Below, in pieces: positions 1-8,364 of a DNA stretch of 64,000 bases (positions are counted from its first letter, which is position 1; each line of letters opens with the position of its first letter). Position numbers and translations under genes: made by a program. This stretch comes from Acidimicrobiaceae bacterium (lineage in GTDB: Bacteria > Actinomycetota > Acidimicrobiia > Acidimicrobiales > RAAP-2), in the NCBI GenBank assembly GCA_003155135.1, contig PMFN01000022.1, positions 50,957 through 114,956 of the forward strand, given 5' to 3'. Under the pieces are notes generated by a model that saw nothing but the letters and a program-made list of their open reading frames with translations, had not been told where the DNA came from and did not search any database.

Positions 1-1
1 C

Positions 2-531
2 CGCCTCGCCGGTGCCTTTTCGATGGCGGCCGGCGAGCTGGTCTCGGTCAAGGCGCACGACGATCTCGTCGAACATGAGATCGAAGTCGAGCGAGACGAG
101 ATCCAGTCGGAGAGCGACGCGAGCTCGCAGCCACGTACCGTGCCCGCGGCGTGCCGGCCGTCGACGCCGACACGGTGGCGCGCATCTTGATGTCGAACCC
201 CGCGGTGGCGCTCGACACCCACGCCCGCTTGGAACTCGGGGTCGATCCGGACGATGCCCGCTCCTCGCGTCAGGCGGCCGTCGTCTCCTTCTTCTCGTTC
301 TCGCTCGGCGCCGTCCTCCCACTACTCCCGTGGTTCTTCACGAGTGGGGCGACTGCGGTCGTTCTTTCGGTCGCCATCGGAGCGATCGCCGCATTCGCGC
401 TCGGCGCCGCGATCGGGTCGTTTTCCGCCCAGGGGGTCTGGCGGACAGCGTCTCGACAGCTCGCCGCCGCGGCCGTCGCTGCGTCCGTCACGTATGCGGT
501 GGGGCGTCTGATCGGAACCCGCTCCAGCTGA
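2..531 (+). pseudogene. VIT1/CCC1-family Fe/Mn transporter, 5' truncated by window edge and frameshifted
   Basis: VIT/CCC1 proteins are membrane transporters moving Fe2+ or Mn2+. The first ~110 bases, read in frame 2, give the family signature SMAAGELVSV followed by an acidic helix (VEHEIEVERDEIQ). From about base 112 the similarity continues in frame 1 (RRELAATYRARGV), through ILMSNPAVALDTHARLELG and two hydrophobic C-terminal segments, to a TGA at 531. Neither frame is open through both parts: frame 1 has a stop at 76-78 and frame 2 has one near 188. So there is one apparent indel between about 100 and 121. It may be a true mutation or an assembly error. The 5' end lies outside the window. 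Confidence 0.6.
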
Positions 532-570
532 CCCGAACCCTTGGGGCCGGGGCGCGATCGAAAGGGGGCG

Positions 571-1041
571 CTACGAGGCGTGCGCGCCGCGGGGATGGCT
601 GATCTGCTCCGTGCCCTCGGGCCGCACGATGACGAGAGGGCAGGGCGAGCGGTGTGAGCACTCGTGGCTGACCGAGCCGAGGGCGAACTCTTCGAAGCTG
701 CCGAGGCCACGTGAGCCGACGACGAGCAGGTCGGCGCCCTCACTGGCGTCAATGAGTGCCCGGGTGGCCGGAGGGTCGGCGGCGATCCCGACGACGGCGA
801 GTGACGGCTCGAGGGACCGCGCCCGCGCCACCTCGGCGTCAAGGACGGCCTGCTCGTGGGTGGAGGCGTCGTCGAAGACATCGAGGAGCTCGCGGCGGAA
901 GTACATGGCGTAGACGACCTCGAGCCTTGCCCCTCGGAGGCTTGCCTCATGTGCGGCCCACTCGAGCGCGAGCCGCGAGGGCGCCTCACCGTCGACGCCG
1001 ACCACCACCCGGGGGCCGTGGGCACTTGCTTGCTCTGACAT
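571..1041 (-). CDS. Universal stress protein, single UspA domain
   Basis: A 156-residue cytoplasmic UspA-type protein. It begins with the usual beta strand and Asp (VVVGVDGE) and ends with the ATP-binding signature G-x2-G-x9-G-S (VGSRGLGSFEEFALGSVSH) and the closing strand CPLVIVRP. This pattern is that of the ATP-binding Usp class. The start is supported by an AAGGAG Shine-Dalgarno sequence 6 bp before the ATG. It lies close to a tandem-domain Usp and a pyridoxamine-oxidase-like gene, a grouping seen in actinobacterial dormancy regulons. A DosR-like box lies about 120 bp upstream. The exact role of such proteins is generally unknown. Confidence 0.9.
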   Translation of the reverse strand: MSEQASAHGPRVVVGVDGEAPSRLALEWAAHEASLRGARLEVVYAMYFRRELLDVFDDASTHEQAVLDAEVARARSLEPSLAVVGIAADPPATRALIDASEGADLLVVGSRGLGSFEEFALGSVSHECSHRSPCPLVIVRPEGTEQISHPRGAHAS

Positions 1042-1160
1042 TGTGACTCCTTCAGTGAACCTCCTAGAGCCACGGTGACACAGATCAGGCCCGACGCCAA
1101 GGGCTGAAGGTCATGACCGTCCCGCTGCCTCCCGGCGGCGGCCGGACCGGGGCCGGGGCC

Positions 1161-1174
1161 GGGACCTTTGACCC
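1161..1174. promoter_or_regulatory. Candidate DosR/DevR-like box
   Basis: The sequence GGGACCTTTGACCC fits the degenerate DosR core GGRCYWWWGNCCY that I recall from mycobacterial hypoxia genes. It lies between the minus-strand usp gene (start 1041) and the small plus-strand gene at 1289, so it could serve either. No DosR-type regulator is encoded in the window. Confidence 0.35.
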
Positions 1175-1288
1175 TGTGCACCCCCGGGTCAACGGCGCGA
1201 CGCTGGCCAAATGCCCCCAGGAGCCGGACCGAGGAGCGACGCCGACCGGCCGTGTGGCGCGGCCACTCGAGCGGACATCTTGGACATC

Positions 1289-1438
1289 ATGACGTTGCTC
1301 CGCATCGTCGCCGACCGGCTCGAAGCGGCCGACTTCGGGGCCGACGCGCTCGATGGCCGCACCGAGATGTGCTTCGACCAGGCCAGCCAGGCGGTCTACG
1401 TGGCGCTCCAGGAGATGCAGGAGTGCCTCGCCGGGTGA
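1289..1438 (+). CDS. Small hypothetical protein (49 aa)
   Basis: A short reading frame in the 413-bp space between two usp genes. Nearly every third codon position is G or C, as in the real genes around it. The product is an amphipathic, acidic helix-rich peptide (LLRIVADRLEAADFG ... VYVALQEMQECLAG). The frame is open upstream, so a TTG at 1280 or an ATG at 1211 is also possible; the ATG at 1289 gives the most protein-like product. There is no clear Shine-Dalgarno sequence. I recognise no family. Its place in the stress cluster and behind the DosR-like box suggests co-regulation with the usp genes, but that is only context. The rest of this interval (1042-1288) holds only the DosR-like box. 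Confidence 0.45.
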   Translation: MTLLRIVADRLEAADFGADALDGRTEMCFDQASQAVYVALQEMQECLAG

Positions 1439-1454
1439 GCGGAGGCGGCGCAAC

Positions 1455-2357
1455 TCACTCAGCCAAACTGTGGGCCTCCGACTGCCTCGCACCCCGGACG
1501 ATGACCACCGGACAGGGCGCGTGCAGCGCACACTCCCGACCGATCGAGCCACGGAGCGCCTTTTGTACCGCGCTGCGCGTGGCACCGACCACCAGGAACT
1601 GGGCGTCGGCGCAGGCCGCGAGCAGGGCGGGTACCGTTGCGCTGATCCTGTCCTGGCACTCGAAGCGCACGCCTGGCGCTGCCTCCTGGGCGGTCGCCTC
1701 CGCAGCCTTGACGATGCGGGCGACCATGCCCTCGTAGCCCTGCCGGGGACCGGCGATGAACGAGCCGACGGGTGGATAGAACCAGGCGTAGACGGCGCGC
1801 ACCGGGACCGAGCGGCGCTCGCCCTCGGCGAGGGCCCAGCGCAGCGCTGCCGTCGCCTCCCGGGAGCCGTCGATGCCGACGACGATCGTCGACCCCGAGC
1901 GCGTTGTCGCCTCGCCACCTGGAGCGGACCGCACGATGAGCACCGGGCAGTGGGCGCTCGTCGCGCACCGGGCACCGATCGAACCGGGCACCAGGGCCGA
2001 CAGCCCGCCCTTGTCCCGAGTGCCGACCACGAGGAGGGAGGCCCCCTCGCTGGCGCAGAGCAGCGCCTGGGTCGCCGTCGCATGGATGATGTCGGTTGCC
2101 ACGTCGAGCTCCGGGTGGCATGCCGCCACGAGCGAGCGGGCCTGGTCGAGCACCTCGTCAGGGGTGGCGTCGCCCCCCATGTCGCCCTTGCGCCGCGTCT
2201 CGCTGGCCTGGGCCAGGACGACCCGCAGGCCCACACGCCGCACCGCGGCCTCGTCGGCAGCATTGCGCAGTGTGGCGAGCGAGTGCTCCGAACCGTCGAA
2301 CCCCACGACAACTGCGCCGTTCGTGGTCTTGGTGTGCTCCTCGGGTGTGGGTCGCAT
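1455..2357 (-). CDS. Universal stress protein, tandem UspA domains
   Basis: A 300-residue protein with two UspA domains in a row, each with its own nucleotide-binding signature: VGTRDKGGLSALVPGSIG in the first half and VGATRSAVQKALRGSIGRE in the second. Each half ends in a CPV(L/V)IVR strand. The second signature lacks the first usual glycine spacing, so the two sites may bind nucleotide differently. Two in-frame ATGs lie 18 bp apart. A GGAGG sits 6 bp before the second one, so I place the start at 2357 and not at 2375. It is divergent from the pyridoxamine-oxidase-like gene at 2510. A weaker DosR-like sequence is at 2460-2473. Confidence 0.88.
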   Translation of the reverse strand: MRPTPEEHTKTTNGAVVVGFDGSEHSLATLRNAADEAAVRRVGLRVVLAQASETRRKGDMGGDATPDEVLDQARSLVAACHPELDVATDIIHATATQALLCASEGASLLVVGTRDKGGLSALVPGSIGARCATSAHCPVLIVRSAPGGEATTRSGSTIVVGIDGSREATAALRWALAEGERRSVPVRAVYAWFYPPVGSFIAGPRQGYEGMVARIVKAAEATAQEAAPGVRFECQDRISATVPALLAACADAQFLVVGATRSAVQKALRGSIGRECALHAPCPVVIVRGARQSEAHSLAE

Positions 2358-2509
2358 CGGGTGCCTCCGAGGCATGACTGGTGCCTCACCACCATCGTCG
2401 GACTGCGGACCCCCTGTCGCCAGGGCACAAGGTCCCCCCAGTGGCGATTCGCCGTGAACGGGGCCGAAGGACTCTGGAAGAAGTGCTGCTCGGGTGCCAC
2501 CGTGGTTCC

Positions 2510-2959
2510 ATGTGGATCGACCAGCGTGGTTCCGAGGTGCTCGCCGTCCCGGAGTGCTTCCGGTTGCTCGCCCACGGCGTCCAGTCGATGGGGTTCGGCC
2601 GGCTAGGGGTTTCCACCGCCCAGGCGCCCGTCGTCGTGCCCGTCAATTACGCGGTGCGCGACCGTGAGGTGCTGGTGCGCATCGGCGTGGGCTTCTTGCT
2701 CCAGGCGGCAGGTGGCGAGCTCGTGGCCTTCGAGGTCGACGAGATCGACCTTGAGGGCGGTGTGGCCTGGAGCGTGCTGGTCCGGGGTCTGGCAACGGTG
2801 ATCGGGGAACCCACCGGGGCGGACATCGATGCGGCACCCACGCCGTCGGTGCCCTCACCCGGCGATCGGATCCTCTCGATCCGACCCGACGTGGTGACCG
2901 GTCGCCGCTTCCCGCTGCTGGCGGGCGCTGCTCCCGGGGACGTGGCCCGGTCGACGTGA
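2510..2959 (+). CDS. Pyridoxamine 5'-phosphate oxidase-like flavin/F420-binding protein
   Basis: A 149-residue protein of the split-barrel PPOX fold. Family features in order are LLAHGVQSMGFGRLGV, the strand APVVVPVNYAV, then LVRIGVGFLLQAAGGELVAFEVDEID and WSVLVRGLATVI. These match the Pyridox_oxase_2 group, whose members bind FMN or F420 and are often dormancy or hypoxia genes in mycobacteria. The reading frame is open to 2381, but the conserved domain begins just after the ATG at 2510. No Shine-Dalgarno sequence is evident. It is probably a small redox or cofactor-binding protein; its substrate is unknown. Confidence 0.75.
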   Translation: MWIDQRGSEVLAVPECFRLLAHGVQSMGFGRLGVSTAQAPVVVPVNYAVRDREVLVRIGVGFLLQAAGGELVAFEVDEIDLEGGVAWSVLVRGLATVIGEPTGADIDAAPTPSVPSPGDRILSIRPDVVTGRRFPLLAGAAPGDVARST

Positions 2960-2975
2960 GTGGCGGCTGTGAGGG

Positions 2976-5108
2976 GTGGGCAGGATCGAGCAGTCGCCGG
3001 TGATCGGCGTGCCAGAGCACCAGCTGTCGAACACCGTGCTCACGCACCACGAGCTGCGCGAGCTGCTCGACCAACTGTGCGACGAGGCTGACGAAGGCTC
3101 CACCTGGGTGCTCGTCGTCCCCGACGGACCAGCCGAGTCCGTGCCGGTCCACGAGAGCTGGCTCGCCCTGGCGGACGGCTCCTTCGGTACGCGGGGCTCC
3201 CTGGAAGAAGGTGGTGCAGGCTCGGCGCCTGCGGTCTATGTGGCCGGTGTCTACGACCGGGCGCCCGACGGGGGCGAGAGGCTGCTCGAGGTGCCCACTT
3301 GGACCCAGCTCGCCATGCGGGCGCCGGAGCCGGGCGACCGCGTCCTCGACCTGCGAACCGGAGTGGTGCTGCGCAGAGCGCCCGGTGCGCGTGGGCCCTT
3401 CCGCTCCGCCCGCTGGGTCTGCCTGGCCCGGCCGGGAACGGGCGTGCTCGTGGCGGAAGGCTCCGACCTCGTCCCCGTGCCCACTCCCGCGCGCGTCGCC
3501 ACCGCTGTGCGCTCGTCGCTCGACGGCGTCGTGGCCGGCCTCGTCGACACGGTCGGCGTGAGCCAGGGGCGCGGCGAGGCACCGACCTCGCTGGCTCGCA
3601 TCACCTCGATGACCGACGAGCTGGAGCGGGCACCGTGGTCCTATCTCGCATCCCGGCAGGAGGAGGCCTGGAGGATCGGCCCGGTGGCGCTGCTCGACGA
3701 GCAACGGAACGCCTGGTCGCAACGCTGGAGGGAGAGCGACGTTGAGATCACCGGCAACGACGAGCTGACCCGCGCCGCGCGCTTCGCCATGTTCCACGTC
3801 ATGGCCTCGGCGGCCGACCAGGTCGAAGCAGCCGTCGGGCCCCACGGCCTCACCGGCCCGGGCTACGGCGGGCACGTGTTCTGGGACGCCGACGTCTTCG
3901 TCCTGCCGGTACTCGCCGCCACCCATCCGACGGCCGCGCGCGCCATCGTCGAGTACCGGATCCGGCGCCTGCCTGCGGCCCGCCGTGCGGCGGCGGCGAG
4001 CGGCCACGCCGGCGTCCGCTTCCCGTGGGAGTCGGGCCTCGACGGCTCCGACGTCACGCCCAAGTCAGGCCCCGACGGGCACGGTGGGATCATGCCCATC
4101 CACACCGGGGAGCTCGAGGAGCACATCACCGCCGACGTCGCCTGGGCCGCGTGGCAGCTCTCCTCGTGGACCGGCAGCTGGCACCTCTTGGGGCGGCGGG
4201 GCCGACCGCTGCTGCTCGAGACCGCCCGCTACTGGGCGAGCAGGATTCGCCTCGACGACGCTGGCCGCGGGCATATCGACCACGTCATCGGGCCCGACGA
4301 GTACCACGAGGACGTGAACGACGACGTCTTCACCAACCGCATGGCGCAGTGGAACCTCGAGCGCGCCGCCGAGCTCGTGCTGCGCCGCGGCGATGCGGAG
4401 GACCCCGCCGAGGCCGCTCGCTGGCGTGACCTCGCCCACCAGCTCGTGTCCGGCTACGACGGGCGGGCCGGTCGCCACGTCCAGTTCGACGGCTACGACC
4501 GGCTCGAGCCCTTGCGCGTGGAGGGCCTGACCCAAACCGCGCCGATGGTGCTCGGCTCGGCTGGCGTCGCCGCGTCGCAGATCGTGAAGCAGGCCGATGT
4601 CCTGATGGCGCACCACCTGGTGCCAGAGACCATGCCCGAGGGCTCGCTCGAGGCCGACCTCGACTACTACGTGCCCCGCACCGACCACGGCAGCGCGCTG
4701 TCCCATGGGATCCACGCAGCGGTGCTGGCCCGTGCCGGTCGCCTCACTGAAGCCTGTGCCCACCTCGAGGCTGCGGCCGACATCGACCTCGGCGGTGTCG
4801 GCAGTATGGCGGCAGACGGTGTGCAACTGGGCGCCATGGCGTCGGTGTGGCACGCCCTCGTGCTCGGCTTCGCCGGTGTGCGCGCCACGTCGCCGGACCA
4901 GCGGGCTCTCGTGCTCGACCCGCATATCCCCCCTGACTGGGGGGAGCTGCGCATCCAACTCCGTTGGCATGGCCGCCCGGTGGCGTTGCGGTGCCGGAGC
5001 GACGCCGTCCACGTGGCGTGCCTGACGCCGCTGCGGGTCCAGCTGGGCGGGGGACCGCCGGTGCGCGTCGCCCCCCCGGGCCGCTGGGTCGAGCGCAAAG
5101 CGCCCTGA
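2976..5108 (+). CDS. Glycoside hydrolase family 65 protein (disaccharide phosphorylase-like)
   Basis: A 710-residue GH65-type protein. This family phosphorolyses or hydrolyses alpha-linked disaccharides such as trehalose, maltose or kojibiose. The N-terminal beta domain has the hallmark ESWLALADGSFGTRGSLEE. The (alpha/alpha)6 barrel has HVFWDADVFVLPVL, the catalytic-acid motif GPDEYHEDVNDD (Glu near residue 443), and the late IVKQADVLMAH segment, which in phosphorylases helps bind phosphate. Length is close to the 750-800 usual for the family. The GTG start at 2976 is the first in frame; GTGs at 3000 and 3009 are alternatives because no Shine-Dalgarno sequence decides. There is no sugar transporter nearby, so the substrate is likely internal. 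Substrate specificity cannot be read from sequence. Confidence 0.85.
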   Translation: MGRIEQSPVIGVPEHQLSNTVLTHHELRELLDQLCDEADEGSTWVLVVPDGPAESVPVHESWLALADGSFGTRGSLEEGGAGSAPAVYVAGVYDRAPDGGERLLEVPTWTQLAMRAPEPGDRVLDLRTGVVLRRAPGARGPFRSARWVCLARPGTGVLVAEGSDLVPVPTPARVATAVRSSLDGVVAGLVDTVGVSQGRGEAPTSLARITSMTDELERAPWSYLASRQEEAWRIGPVALLDEQRNAWSQRWRESDVEITGNDELTRAARFAMFHVMASAADQVEAAVGPHGLTGPGYGGHVFWDADVFVLPVLAATHPTAARAIVEYRIRRLPAARRAAAASGHAGVRFPWESGLDGSDVTPKSGPDGHGGIMPIHTGELEEHITADVAWAAWQLSSWTGSWHLLGRRGRPLLLETARYWASRIRLDDAGRGHIDHVIGPDEYHEDVNDDVFTNRMAQWNLERAAELVLRRGDAEDPAEAARWRDLAHQLVSGYDGRAGRHVQFDGYDRLEPLRVEGLTQTAPMVLGSAGVAASQIVKQADVLMAHHLVPETMPEGSLEADLDYYVPRTDHGSALSHGIHAAVLARAGRLTEACAHLEAAADIDLGGVGSMAADGVQLGAMASVWHALVLGFAGVRATSPDQRALVLDPHIPPDWGELRIQLRWHGRPVALRCRSDAVHVACLTPLRVQLGGGPPVRVAPPGRWVERKAP

Positions 5109-5113
5109 GCGGC

Positions 5114-5923
5114 TCAGCCGGGGTAGGGGCGCAACGGCGGGAGGAAGCGGGCGATGGTCGACATCGGCCGGTAGGGCTCCCACTGGCCCGCGGACTGGGC
5201 GAGCCGGTCGGCGATGATGAACAGCACGACCGGGTTCACCCCGAGACCGACATGGCTGCCCCAGACCTCGATGTTCTCGTGGCGCCCGTCGGGCTCCTGC
5301 AGGCAGGACTGCCAGGCCACCACCCCGTCGGTGCGGCTGTAGATCGAGGTGGCCGGCACCGGGAGCGGGCCGCGCTCGAACTCGTTGGGCATGCGCGAGC
5401 TGAGCCGCGGGCTGTGGAACCGGGCCATGGCCCGGTAGAGGCGCGTGGCGTGGGTGGCCCGGTGGTGCACCAGGTTGAAGGGCGAGCCGAGGGTGAGCAC
5501 CTGGCGCACGGAGTCCGGCGAGTGGCGCGCCATCTCCCGGGCGAAGATCCCCCCCAGGCTCCAGCCGATCAGGCTGACCGGCTCGCCGTGATTGTCCCCG
5601 AGATCGGCCAACCGCTCGGGCAGCTGCTCCAAGACCCGTTCGGTCGGGCCGAGGTTGACGCCGAGGCCCCAGCCGTAGGTGGTGTAGCCGAGCTCGGAGA
5701 GGTAGGCCCGCAGAGGCCGCGTCGTGCGGTCCCCGGCCGTAAAGCCGGGCAGTACGAGCACTGGGTGGCCGTCACCATGGGGGGCCATGCGCAGCGCCGG
5801 GTAGCTGGCGAGCATCGCCCCGTACTCGAGCCCGGCGCGCCACTCGAGGGCACGGAGCAACAGGGACGGGGCCCCGTATGCGTCCTCGACCTCCTCGCCC
5901 GGAGCGATGGCCTCCGCGGTCAT
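5114..5923 (-). CDS. Alpha/beta hydrolase coupled to wax ester synthase
   Basis: A 269-residue alpha/beta hydrolase. It has VLVLPGFTAGD as the oxyanion strand, a nucleophile elbow GWSLGG (Ser122), an acid in SRTDGVV and a late His in GSHVGLGVNP, which make a plausible Ser-Asp-His triad. It has no signal peptide, so it is probably cytoplasmic or lipid-droplet associated. Its ATG overlaps the stop of the wax ester synthase gene by 4 bp (ATGA), so the two are translationally coupled. That context suggests a lipase or esterase acting on stored or nascent neutral lipid. The upstream in-frame extension to 5986 lies inside the synthase gene and is rejected. Confidence 0.85.
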   Translation of the reverse strand: MTAEAIAPGEEVEDAYGAPSLLLRALEWRAGLEYGAMLASYPALRMAPHGDGHPVLVLPGFTAGDRTTRPLRAYLSELGYTTYGWGLGVNLGPTERVLEQLPERLADLGDNHGEPVSLIGWSLGGIFAREMARHSPDSVRQVLTLGSPFNLVHHRATHATRLYRAMARFHSPRLSSRMPNEFERGPLPVPATSIYSRTDGVVAWQSCLQEPDGRHENIEVWGSHVGLGVNPVVLFIIADRLAQSAGQWEPYRPMSTIARFLPPLRPYPG

Positions 5924-7407
5924 GGGACCGCCACCGCGCGCTGCAGCTCGCCCAGCTCCTCTTCGAAGTAGCCCATGAGGGTCCACAGGTCGGGCACCAG
6001 GTCCCGGTCGGCGATGAGCCCGACATCGAGGTTCTTCTGATAGCTCATGACGGTGATGTTCAGCCCTACACCGTCGGCGATCGTCGACACCGGGTAGGCG
6101 GCGAGCAGTCGTGCGCCGGCGAAGTAGAGCGGGAACGGTGGCCCCGGCACGTTCGAGATGACCACGTTGAAGGGCAGGAGCAGGCGATCGGCGAGTCGGA
6201 GCTGGGCGGCGAGGCGTGCCGCACGCGCCGCGATGGCCGGGGTGGCGAACTGGCTGAAGTCCTGGAGGAGTTCGGCCGGGATGGCCCGGTGCTGCTCCTT
6301 GGCGATCCGCATGGCGTCGTTGGTGCGCGCGAGCCGGGCGCCGGCGTCGGCCTCGTCGGTCGGCAGGGTGGCGATCATGGCCGAGACCTGGTTGCCGAAC
6401 GAGCCGCGCTCGGCCTCGGTGCGCACCGACACCGGCACCATGGCGAGGAGCGGCTCAGCCGGGAGCTCCTCGTGGTCGATGAGCCAGCGGCGCAGCGCAC
6501 CGGCGCAGATGGCCATGACGACGTCGTTCACCGTCACCCCGGCCGCGTTCTTCACCGCCTTCACGTCGTCGAGCGACAGCGTGGCGAACACCCAGCGGCG
6601 GTGGGCGCTGACTTTACGGTTGAACGATGTCCTCGGCGCGGCGCGCGCCGGAGCGGAGAGCACGTCGCGCCAGGGCTGGTCCGCCGCGTCGCCGAAGAGC
6701 CGGCCGACGAGGGGGAGACGGGCCGGGTCGGGGAGACCGAACACGGTCACATCCGAGCGCAGGCCCGAGAGCCCCCGGCGCTGGAGCTCTCGTGCCACGT
6801 CGGCTTCGAACTTGAGCAGCTTCATGGGCTGGAGGATGAGGGAGAGCGCACCGCGCGCGAAGCGCTCTCGTTCGCTCGGCACCCGGTCCGCCCGCCACGG
6901 CGTGGCCGGGGGCGGGGCGGGGGGCGCGTCGGCTTCGATGTCGAGCAGGAGCCCCTGGAGCTCGGCTCCCGACACACCGTCGATGGCCGCGTGGTGGATC
7001 TTGATCTGGATGGCGACGTGCCCGTCGGCCAGGCCCTCGATGAGGTAGAGCTCCCACAGGGGCCTTGCCCGGTCGAGATGGCGCGCCGCGATGCGGGTGA
7101 CCTGCTCGGCGAGCTGGTGGTCGTCGCCGGGGGCGGGCAGGGCCAAGTTGCGCACGTGGAAGTCGAGGTCGAAATCAGGGTCCTCGACCCACAGCGGGTG
7201 GTCCATCCCGAAGGGGACCTCGACCACCCGACGGCGCAGCGGCGGGAGCAGGTGCAGGCGGGACTCGACGAGGTCACGCACCCGCTCGAAGGTGAGGCCG
7301 CCCTCGACGGTGGTGGGGTCGAGCACCGACACGCTGCCGACATGGCCGTAGTTGGTCGCCGACTCCATATGGAGGAACGACGCGTCGAGGCCGCTCAGCT
7401 GGCGCAC
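5920..7407 (-). CDS. Wax ester synthase/diacylglycerol acyltransferase (WS/DGAT)
   Basis: A 495-residue bifunctional acyltransferase that joins acyl-CoA to a fatty alcohol or diacylglycerol to make wax esters or triacylglycerol, working at the inner membrane face and on lipid bodies. The catalytic HHxxxDG motif is intact (HHAAIDG, residues 138-144), preceded by the RPLWELYLIEG motif. The C-terminal half has FNVVISNVPGP and the conserved NITVMSY. Length is normal for the family. The GTG start has a GGAG sequence 8-10 bp upstream. It is first in a two-gene unit with the hydrolase at 5114. It indicates storage-lipid formation, as in many actinobacteria. Confidence 0.93.
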   Translation of the reverse strand: MRQLSGLDASFLHMESATNYGHVGSVSVLDPTTVEGGLTFERVRDLVESRLHLLPPLRRRVVEVPFGMDHPLWVEDPDFDLDFHVRNLALPAPGDDHQLAEQVTRIAARHLDRARPLWELYLIEGLADGHVAIQIKIHHAAIDGVSGAELQGLLLDIEADAPPAPPPATPWRADRVPSERERFARGALSLILQPMKLLKFEADVARELQRRGLSGLRSDVTVFGLPDPARLPLVGRLFGDAADQPWRDVLSAPARAAPRTSFNRKVSAHRRWVFATLSLDDVKAVKNAAGVTVNDVVMAICAGALRRWLIDHEELPAEPLLAMVPVSVRTEAERGSFGNQVSAMIATLPTDEADAGARLARTNDAMRIAKEQHRAIPAELLQDFSQFATPAIAARAARLAAQLRLADRLLLPFNVVISNVPGPPFPLYFAGARLLAAYPVSTIADGVGLNITVMSYQKNLDVGLIADRDLVPDLWTLMGYFEEELGELQRAVAVP

Positions 7408-7447
7408 GGATCGCTCTCCGGGAGCCGGCGGGGGTGCCCGCCGGCGG

Positions 7448-8227
7448 TCATCCGAGCCCTTCGAGGAAGGCGCGTAGGGGGCCGTTCACCTGCTCGGGGT
7501 GGCTCAGGTTCGACGCGTGGCCCGCGCCCTCGACCACGACGATGTCGCCGGCGGCGGCGAGCCCGTCGCGCAGCGCTTCGGCGCGCGCCATCGGGATGGC
7601 GGCGTCGGCGCCACCGTGGAAGAGGATGGCGGGTGCGCCGATCTCCCCGAGCCGACCGGTCAGGTCGTCGCGCCCTACCAGGCAGCGGAACGGCTCGAGC
7701 AGGTACTCCTTCGGGATCGCCGCCCACTTCTCGTACCAGGGGGAGGGGTCCACGTTCTCGCCCAGGATGATCGAGGCCACGATCTCTTGGACGGCGCCGG
7801 GGCCGTTGGCGATCCACTCGTCGGTCATCGCCGTGTACGCCGGAACCGCCTCGGCGTCCTCGAGCCCGGCCTGGGTGTCGATGAGCACCAGCCCCCGCAC
7901 CCGCTCGGGGGACAAGAGCGCGGCGCGCAGCGACAAGAAGCCGCCCTGGGACATCCCGGCCAGTACGGCCTCCTCCACGCCGAGGTGGGTCAGGAGGGCG
8001 AGGGCGTCGCGCGCCGAGTCCCAGTAGTCGAAGGGCCCGTCGACCGGTGTCTGGCCGTGGCCGCGCTCGTCCCACGTGATGACGCGGTAGTCGTCGCGCA
8101 GTGCGTCCACCTGGGGGGCGAACATGTCGTGGTCCATCAAGTAGCCGTGGCTGAAGAGGATGGCGGGGCCAGTGCCCGCCGTGTCCTCGTAGTAGAGGTG
8201 CTGTCCGTTCGTGTCGGCGAAGCTCAT
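7448..8227 (-). CDS. Alpha/beta hydrolase (esterase-like)
   Basis: A 259-residue single-domain alpha/beta hydrolase. The order is SHGYLMDHDMF (oxyanion strand), WDERGHGQT, nucleophile elbow GMSQGG (Ser93), an acid after HGGAD, and the catalytic His in GAGHASNLSHPE. It resembles 3-oxoadipate enol-lactonase and related esterases, but the substrate is not evident. No signal peptide is present. There is no Shine-Dalgarno sequence. A TAACCT hexamer ends 6 bp before the ATG, which suggests a leaderless mRNA. It is a single gene, 40 bp after (upstream of) the wax ester synthase on the same strand. Confidence 0.85.
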   Translation of the reverse strand: MSFADTNGQHLYYEDTAGTGPAILFSHGYLMDHDMFAPQVDALRDDYRVITWDERGHGQTPVDGPFDYWDSARDALALLTHLGVEEAVLAGMSQGGFLSLRAALLSPERVRGLVLIDTQAGLEDAEAVPAYTAMTDEWIANGPGAVQEIVASIILGENVDPSPWYEKWAAIPKEYLLEPFRCLVGRDDLTGRLGEIGAPAILFHGGADAAIPMARAEALRDGLAAAGDIVVVEGAGHASNLSHPEQVNGPLRAFLEGLG

Positions 8228-8233
8228 AGCCCG

Positions 8234-8239
8234 AGGTTA
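8234..8239 (-). promoter_or_regulatory. Candidate -10 element, leaderless start of hydrolase gene
   Basis: TAACCT on the minus strand, 6 bp before the ATG at 8227, fits the actinobacterial -10 pattern TANNNT. Transcription would begin at or next to the start codon. Confidence 0.4.
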
Positions 8240-8364
8240 GGCCGCAGCGCCCCTCGACGCTCGGGGTCGTGCCTGCACAGGAGGGGTGCGGACCGAGCAG
8301 CGGTGTTTGGGAGCCACCCCCGAGATGGTAGGAAGGCGGCGGATCACGACGCGAGGAGACAGAC

